Assembly: GCA_020744425.1 (NCBI GenBank)
Contig: JAGMUV010000005.1
Location: 558,001-622,000 of the forward strand
From: Dactylonectria macrodidyma
Taxonomy: Eukaryota > Ascomycota > Sordariomycetes > Hypocreales > Nectriaceae
DNA: 64,000 nt
Reading direction: 5' to 3'
Shown here: positions 58,670 through 64,000 of the stretch, piece by piece
Layout of the letters: the number at the start of each line of letters is the position of its first letter
How positions within the stretch are numbered: position 1 is the stretch's first letter
The notes under the pieces: generated by a model
Database searches by the model: none
Told to the model about the DNA's origin: nothing
The model's input: the letters and a program-made list of their open reading frames with translations, nothing else
Position numbers and translations under genes: made by a program

Positions 58670-60313
58670 ATGGTTGGTCTTCTACAACAAACCAGTATCT
58701 GGGAACAAGATGCTGTAGGAGTGTTAGACGTGCATCTAGGAGTGATGGACTTTTCAATTCCCAAGTTGGTTGTTAGCTGCTAGGAAGATAGGATAGTCAT
58801 TTATTTTGCCTCTAGAACAATTGACATGGACCTTCTCGAGTATACAAACATCACTGTATCATATTTCTTCCACAACCCACCGTGTGCGAGGATAGAAGAA
58901 TTCGCGGTCGAGGTAGGCGCAAATCGCCGTGCCTCGCAGCCATCAACTACAAGGGCTAGATTCGGGGCGAGCGGCGAAGACACAATTTGTGTTTTCTTGG
59001 ATGGGCATTGTGTCGAGTCACTCCCAAACCTGGATTTCTTCTAGTTTGACACCGGCTGCGCCAACGGTAACTTCGCGGCTGTGCTTGATAATAAATTGAT
59101 TGTCGACCGAGGAATATATTTTCACCACAACCAGATGTTAGCCTCTTTTTCCTGTGTCCGATACGTTAAGACGTAGGGCGGCGAGACCCTGACGATGTGC
59201 CTTGAGAGCAAGCCATGTCATGACAGAGCATAGTTATATTTAGCAATGGCTATAGTCTATTCTACCTGATGATAAGCGTCGTTCAAGTACGAGATACGGC
59301 AGTGGCTGGGCATCTATTGCTATAACCACATTGTCCCACCGGATGTTATTGATCATCCAACTTGTGAGGCAGCTAACTAAACTAGAAGCTACATAGGTTG
59401 TTGCAACTAATAATAGAAGTGGCGATATTTCGGCTAACATAGCTGCTTTAGTGATGACTAGATGATCCTTTGCTGGCGAACGATTCTCTCATCTGGTAGC
59501 TCTGATCCCTTCACTTCTTAGGCTTCAGGCCGGGGTGGCTCCCCCGTTTGATACCTAGTTAACAACAAAAGATAAGATCCACCATCGCGTAAGAAATAGT
59601 GTTCATCCTAAGGATTCGGACAACCCGTAACTCCGCAACTCCGTCAGTAGCTACGTTCCACTGATATCTACCACTATGAGTTACTCACTCTCTCCTTTGC
59701 CAATTCATCGAGGCGTTAATTCAATCGCATGAAGTATTAATTTTACATCATGTCTAGTCGACAGAAATCTGAAGTTCTCATTATTGAAGCACGCTTCTCC
59801 TCTGAAGTAGTAACAAACTTCTGGGACATGCCTATAGAGCACGATCGATATTTCGACGTTCGTAATGTTTGCTCTTCTTTCAAATTACGAAGTTATAAGG
59901 CGTTGAGAGGTACAGGGAGCCTCAATAACGAAGGAATCGAGATTAGCTATACAGTTGAAGACCGAGACGTGAGGTGCGAGGTGGCTATCAATAATGCTAT
60001 GATATAGTTCGGAATAATAGAGCGGAGTTTGACCACGAAGATGGGGCCTCCTAATTACAACGGAATGGGCTCCTAGTGCCATAAGAGTCTCCAGACTCAT
60101 TTTTCTATCCGCCAATGTTTCCCGAGCTCGCAGGAGCCACTCCCTTACAGAAGTCGCCATCCTAGTCACGGACTACAACGCATCACTCGTCGACGGCTTA
60201 CTCTCTATTGACAGCGTCGAAGGCCTCTCTCATCGCAGTACTTCCAACCTCCACTTGAGGTAATGCCCCGCCCAGTAAATTATTCTTCATGTCTCAGATC
60301 AAGCAATATTTAC
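58670..60313. other. Intergenic (1.6 kb)
   Basis: 3' flanks of the aspartic protease and the P450. A few open stretches (59750-60007 plus strand; 60169-59885 minus strand) have no recognised domain. AT-rich in part; possibly old degraded sequence, but no element is recognised. Confidence 0.5.
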
Positions 60314-61988
60314 TTAATTGGCCTCGGGATTGAGCGTTATCCAACACTGCTCCGATGCCGGGCTGACCAGGAAGTAATTCACCATCTCCATGGAAGCTGG
60401 CGTAGTCCGGGGAGATAATCTGGCCCCTTTGCACTCGCGAAAGAAGAGCGCAGCGCCGTGTCGGAGTTCAATCCGTGCCAGATGAATCCCGAGGCATGTA
60501 CGGGAACCCGCTCCAAACGGCGCAAACGCGCCCTGGGATGGTTGAAAATCGCCCGATGGCGAGATGAATCTCTCAGGTGTGAATCTGCTTGTGTTAATGA
60601 TGCAGCACAATATCGGTCCGCGGGATAAATCATCTTACTTCTCTGGCTCAGGATACGTAGTACTGTCTCGATGAAGAGTGTATGCCTGGGTACTAACGGT
60701 AATGCCCTCTGGGATGAAATATCCGCCGAGTGTAGCGCCTCCATTCGGCACAGTTCTCGGGAGCGCTCCAGGTGCAGCTGAATACACCCGGAGGGCTTCT
60801 TCAATCACAGCTGATAAATACGGCAAGTTTTGAAGGTCAGTGTCTGTGTAAGATTGATGTAATGCGCCAACCTCCGCCTCGAGCTTGGCCTGGACACTTG
60901 GATTCGACAAGACGGCCCAGACGAGATAGGTTAACGAAACGGCAGTGGTTCCGGAGCCGGCGACGATGAAGCCACCGGCCTCAAAGGCCAGCTGGTAGTC
61001 TGTAAAAGCCTCGCGATCCTTTTCGTTCTCCGCGCTGAGCTTGGAGAAGATATTTGTTGCGCCAATGCCAGCGCGCTGCGCCCGTCGCATTGTCTCTTCC
61101 GCGAGAGTCTGCACCTTTTCATCCGCGTTGACGAGGTCTTGCACACTCTTGAATGGTATCCACGTAAGCAGTGAGTATATAAATGGCAGCTCAGAAGTGA
61201 TTAGTCCAAACTTGGAGGCATCCTCGATCGTCTGCATGTGCGCGGTTTTCTGTCGTGACACATTAGAATCATAATGGAAATCTTTGGATTGCATCTCAGA
61301 TTTCTCACCTTCTCCAAATTGAGCATACCGAGAGGTTCTCCGAAAGCAAGATGTGAAATAACGTCTGCCGTCATATATGTCCACCATTTGAACACATCTG
61401 CCTCGCCAGTTTGGGTTGCCTCTCGCTTGATCTTCTCAACCGCCATCGTGACATTATCGACGATGACAGGATACCAATTGTTCATCAGAGCGGAATTGCT
61501 AAACAGAGGCGCGAGCAGTCTCCGCTTCTGAGCATGTTCTTTAGAGTCGGTGACAGAGAAAACATCGGTGGTTTCTCCTTTGCGGAATGTTTGATACCAA
61601 GGGCTTTTTCGAAATCCGCCACCGATTCGGTGAATTTCTTTGAAGGCAGCAACGTCGGCAATATCGATTTCTTCTGGAGATACTCGCACCACGGGCCCGT
61701 ACTTCGCATGCAGGTCGTGAACGTAATGCATCCTACGGCCGGCCAGGATATGCTTCTTCATCCATAGCTGCGTGAATTTGGCGTACCATGGCCCTGGAAT
61801 GGCGCGGAGCGGCGTCAAATATGCTCGCCGAAACAACTTGAGAATAAACATCAGTCATGCGCTCTAAGATAACTAGTGTGTAGGAGCTCCGGGTTTTGTA
61901 CCTTTATGAGCCATAGCCCGAAGAAAATGCACGCAGCACAGAGCAGCGTCTTAGCCTGTAGCAACTCGAGCTTCATTGTGTCGACCAT
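60314..61988 (-). CDS. Cytochrome P450 monooxygenase
   Basis: Exons 61988-61902, 61836-61309, 61249-60639 and 60584-60314; introns of 65, 59 and 54 bp; 498 aa. Two ATGs lie close together (61988 and 61976); the first is used. The membrane anchor is KTLLCAACIFFGLWLI, then the hinge LRAIPGPWYAKF. The C-helix region is HAQKRRLLAPLFS, the I-helix GGFIVAGSGTTAVSL, and ExxR is EEALR. YPEPEKFTPERF is rebuilt across the last intron, and the heme loop is FGAGSRTCLG. It is an ER-anchored monooxygenase of the broad fungal CYP groups used in toxin, terpenoid or xenobiotic oxidation; substrate unknown. No biosynthetic core gene is adjacent. Confidence 0.92.
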
Positions 61989-62747
61989 GTTATTCTTAAT
62001 GTCTTGTCCTTGATATAGAATGATTGAGAAAACTTGAAGATATATCGTGATTCAATGGTAATTAAATAGGAGCGGGATTGAGATAGATGCAGGGACGATC
62101 ATTACCCCACAACTCCGAGATGGCTTGGGCTCGGCAGTTCATCGCCCACGATCTATTTACCCCACAAATCCGACCATCACCATGCTTCGAAGTATCCGAA
62201 TCGGGACCACTCTGCTCCTATTCTCCTGCAGACAGAGTGCGGGGTAAAACTGCCGGATCAGTAATGAAACATCTCCATTGGAGCTGCACCCGTTCATCGT
62301 CTAATCTTGTTATTGCCTAGTCTTCAAACTTGAGGTGGTCGAATGTAGTTCCACCAGCCGCCACGTCCCCGAGCCTACCATACCCCTGCAACATGCACTC
62401 GGAAGGTGCGAGTGACCCGGGAGTGGGCGTTGGGAGAAATGACGGGCCACAAAGTCCCATAGGCGTTGGCTTGCTAGGTCTATTTAGCAGATGCGCTAGC
62501 TAGAAGTGGTCACAATGCGTGGAAGTGTTTGGAAGTTGGCTGCTCTTTTGAGTATTGAAGCATCATCAATTTGCACCCTTTCGCTATTGAAATTGAGCTT
62601 AGTCAATGGTGAGGTAATATTTGGATAATTCGTATATCTTGCTTCTATAGAACAACTTAATCTCAAACTCCTGGCTTTTCCCCAGTCTGTTGTACAGTAA
62701 TTACACAATGTCTTCGTTTTCTTCTACGATACAGCTCTACCCTTCCT
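61989..62747. other. Intergenic
   Basis: Promoter of the P450 and 3' flank of the esterase gene. ATTACCCCACAACTCCGAG and TTTACCCCACAAATCCGAC form an imperfect repeat at about 62100 and 62157. No gene was seen. Confidence 0.55.
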
Positions 62748-63569
62748 TCAACAGGCCAGTGAAGACGAGTATACGGTCGTTACAGGGTCCGAAACATAAT
62801 CGAACAAGCTAGTTGTGCCGTTCATGCTCTCGTCGATAGCCTGGACAAAGGCTTGTGCAGCGAGGCTAGCGCCCTCAGGGCTGGTATGGGTATGGTCGTT
62901 GGGGTAAAGGGCGTTGACAGCATCACTACCCACCTCAAGGTACATGTTGCTGACAGCCTGGAAGTGGTCGACGAACGTGACGCTATCTCCCAAAGAGTCG
63001 GCTGCCGTCTTTTGGTAACCGACAAAGCGCGGTGCTGAACCTCCATAGACACCAGTTTCCCATTGGTTGTTGGGAGTTTGGGAGCTCAAGATGACGGTCG
63101 CTCCCTTGGCTAGCATGAGGTTGGCGGCTTGGACCACATAATAGACGAAGGTGTAAACAGTTTCGCCCGTGTCATCTGAGATGCAAGTCTCAGTACCATC
63201 TCCCGGGCAGTCAGAGCGGCCGTTATCGCTAGACTCAGGTGAACCGCCGTCGTTGTGGCCAAACTCAATGACAACAATATCTCCCGAGATGACAAGATCA
63301 GCGACCTCTTGGAATCTGCCTTCGTCCCAGTAAGACCGGGCCGAGCGGCCACCGATGGCTTTGTTAACCGTGGTTGCTGTCAAGAACTCTCCGACGTAGC
63401 TGCCCCAACCATCTGTGTCGCCATCGCCGCCACCATTTTCGGCCATGGTGCTATCGCCGCAGAAGTAGACTGTTGGTGATGCCCGGCGGAACGCCTCGCC
63501 CGAGGGCGCAGACGCGACCTGAACGGCGCCGATGGCCGAAGTGATGAAAGCTGATGTAGTAAATCTCAT
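62748..63569 (-). CDS. Secreted GDSL esterase, CE12 rhamnogalacturonan acetylesterase-like
   Basis: Intronless, 273 aa. The signal peptide is MRFTTSAFITSAIGAVQVASA, with a possible Kex2-like trim at FRRAS. SGNH-hydrolase blocks: nucleophile Ser40 in YFCGDSTMAENGG, the oxyanion Gly in NKAIGGRSARSY, Asn in IEFGHNDGG, and the Asp-His pair in NDHTHTSPEG. This block set matches carbohydrate esterase family 12, which removes acetyl groups from the rhamnogalacturonan backbone of pectin. Two Cys (RSDCPG, ETCISD) can form the disulfide in the insert. Length agrees with the family. The activity is inferred from motifs; acetylxylan or other acetyl esters are alternatives. Confidence 0.9.
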   Translation of the reverse strand: MRFTTSAFITSAIGAVQVASAPSGEAFRRASPTVYFCGDSTMAENGGGDGDTDGWGSYVGEFLTATTVNKAIGGRSARSYWDEGRFQEVADLVISGDIVVIEFGHNDGGSPESSDNGRSDCPGDGTETCISDDTGETVYTFVYYVVQAANLMLAKGATVILSSQTPNNQWETGVYGGSAPRFVGYQKTAADSLGDSVTFVDHFQAVSNMYLEVGSDAVNALYPNDHTHTSPEGASLAAQAFVQAIDESMNGTTSLFDYVSDPVTTVYSSSLAC

Positions 63570-64000
63570 GATGAAAGAGGATGTGTGTGTGTTGTTGATG
63601 ACTTAAGGGATCACTCCCAAAATGCAAACGGATCCAGTCTAGTTATATGGATTGATACAGTCTCTATACCAGGCGAAGAAGATGAAAGGTAACATGGGTT
63701 ACGCAGCAGCCAAGTCGTATGCCTCCATAAAAGTGGTGGTACGACGAATAACGTTCGTTTCTCAATCAAGATGGCACAAGATTGGTGACGTTTGCCTAGC
63801 TTGGATTTTTGTTCCGTTCCTTTTCTGAGAAACAAAGCTTTTTCCGCCAGTCAAGAAAGTGCCAAGGGCCTGAAGGCGATCCATGTTTCCCCGTTCCCAG
63901 TACTACGGAACAAGCATACTACGTCGGCTTCGTCTGCAGATAAACTACATAGTAAATTGCCAGTCAAATAAGTTCTGATACGTGAAGCCACTCGAGATAA
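63570..64000. other. Upstream region of the esterase gene
   Basis: It holds the presumed promoter; a TATAACT-like motif on the minus strand lies near 63640-63647, about 75 bp upstream of the start. No further gene is visible before the window end. Confidence 0.5.

Overview
The window is nuclear DNA of a filamentous ascomycete (Pezizomycotina; Sordariomycetes is my best guess, by inference). The evidence is short introns (44-121 bp) with GTRNGT donors, CTRAY branch points and YAG acceptors in most genes. The gene families also fit: AA9 lytic polysaccharide monooxygenase, NACHT-ankyrin and CHAT proteins, a HET relic, a Pth11/rhodopsin-type membrane protein, an AzgA permease, TAM-domain methyltransferases and fungal P450s. 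No bacterial operon, CRISPR array, rRNA or tRNA was seen. Gene models were spliced by hand from splice signals, reading phase and family motifs.

Layout. 1-808 (-): 5' part of an F-box-like protein cut by the window edge. 1858-5368 (+): a large secreted Ser/Thr-rich protein with an apparent frameshift. 6028-9521 (+): an alpha/beta-hydrolase-NACHT-ankyrin protein whose last ankyrin repeat has decayed behind the stop. 11634-12342 (+): a cysteine-free secreted protein. 12867-14739 (-) and 15164-16983 (+): a divergent sugar-transporter/P450 pair. 17729-18817 (-): AA9 LPMO. 22353-22646 (-) and 24409-25020 (+): two cysteine-rich small secreted proteins. 25991-27263 (-) and 27910-29630 (+): a divergent TAM methyltransferase/P450 pair. 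30186-31326 (-): a secreted bacterial-type ABC solute-binding protein. 32972-35896 (-): a C2H2 + Zn2Cys6 transcription factor. 37614-38835 (+): a seven-TM rhodopsin-fold protein. 40333-40930 (-): a HET-domain pseudogene abutting an SH3 protein (40935-43492, -). 44501-46464 (+): an AzgA purine permease. 48353-49924 (+): a second TAM methyltransferase with a 7-nt exon. 50936-53830 (+): a TPR-CHAT protease-like protein. 54722-56455 (-) and 57264-58669 (+): a divergent pair of secreted acid proteases (sedolisin and pepsin type). 60314-61988 (-): a third P450. 62748-63569 (-): a secreted CE12-like GDSL esterase.

Two themes stand out. The first is secretion for plant or organic matter degradation and host interaction: LPMO, rhamnogalacturonan-esterase-like enzyme, two acid proteases, small secreted proteins, a secreted solute-binding protein, and sugar and purine permeases. 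The second is self/non-self recognition and programmed cell death genes (NACHT-ANK, HET, TPR-CHAT) at different stages of integrity. I see no polyketide synthase, NRPS or terpene synthase core gene, so the three P450s and two methyltransferases are not evidence of a biosynthetic cluster by themselves. Intergenic DNA is roomy (up to 3.5 kb), as expected of an accessory or subtelomere-like fungal region, though chromosomal position cannot be told from here.
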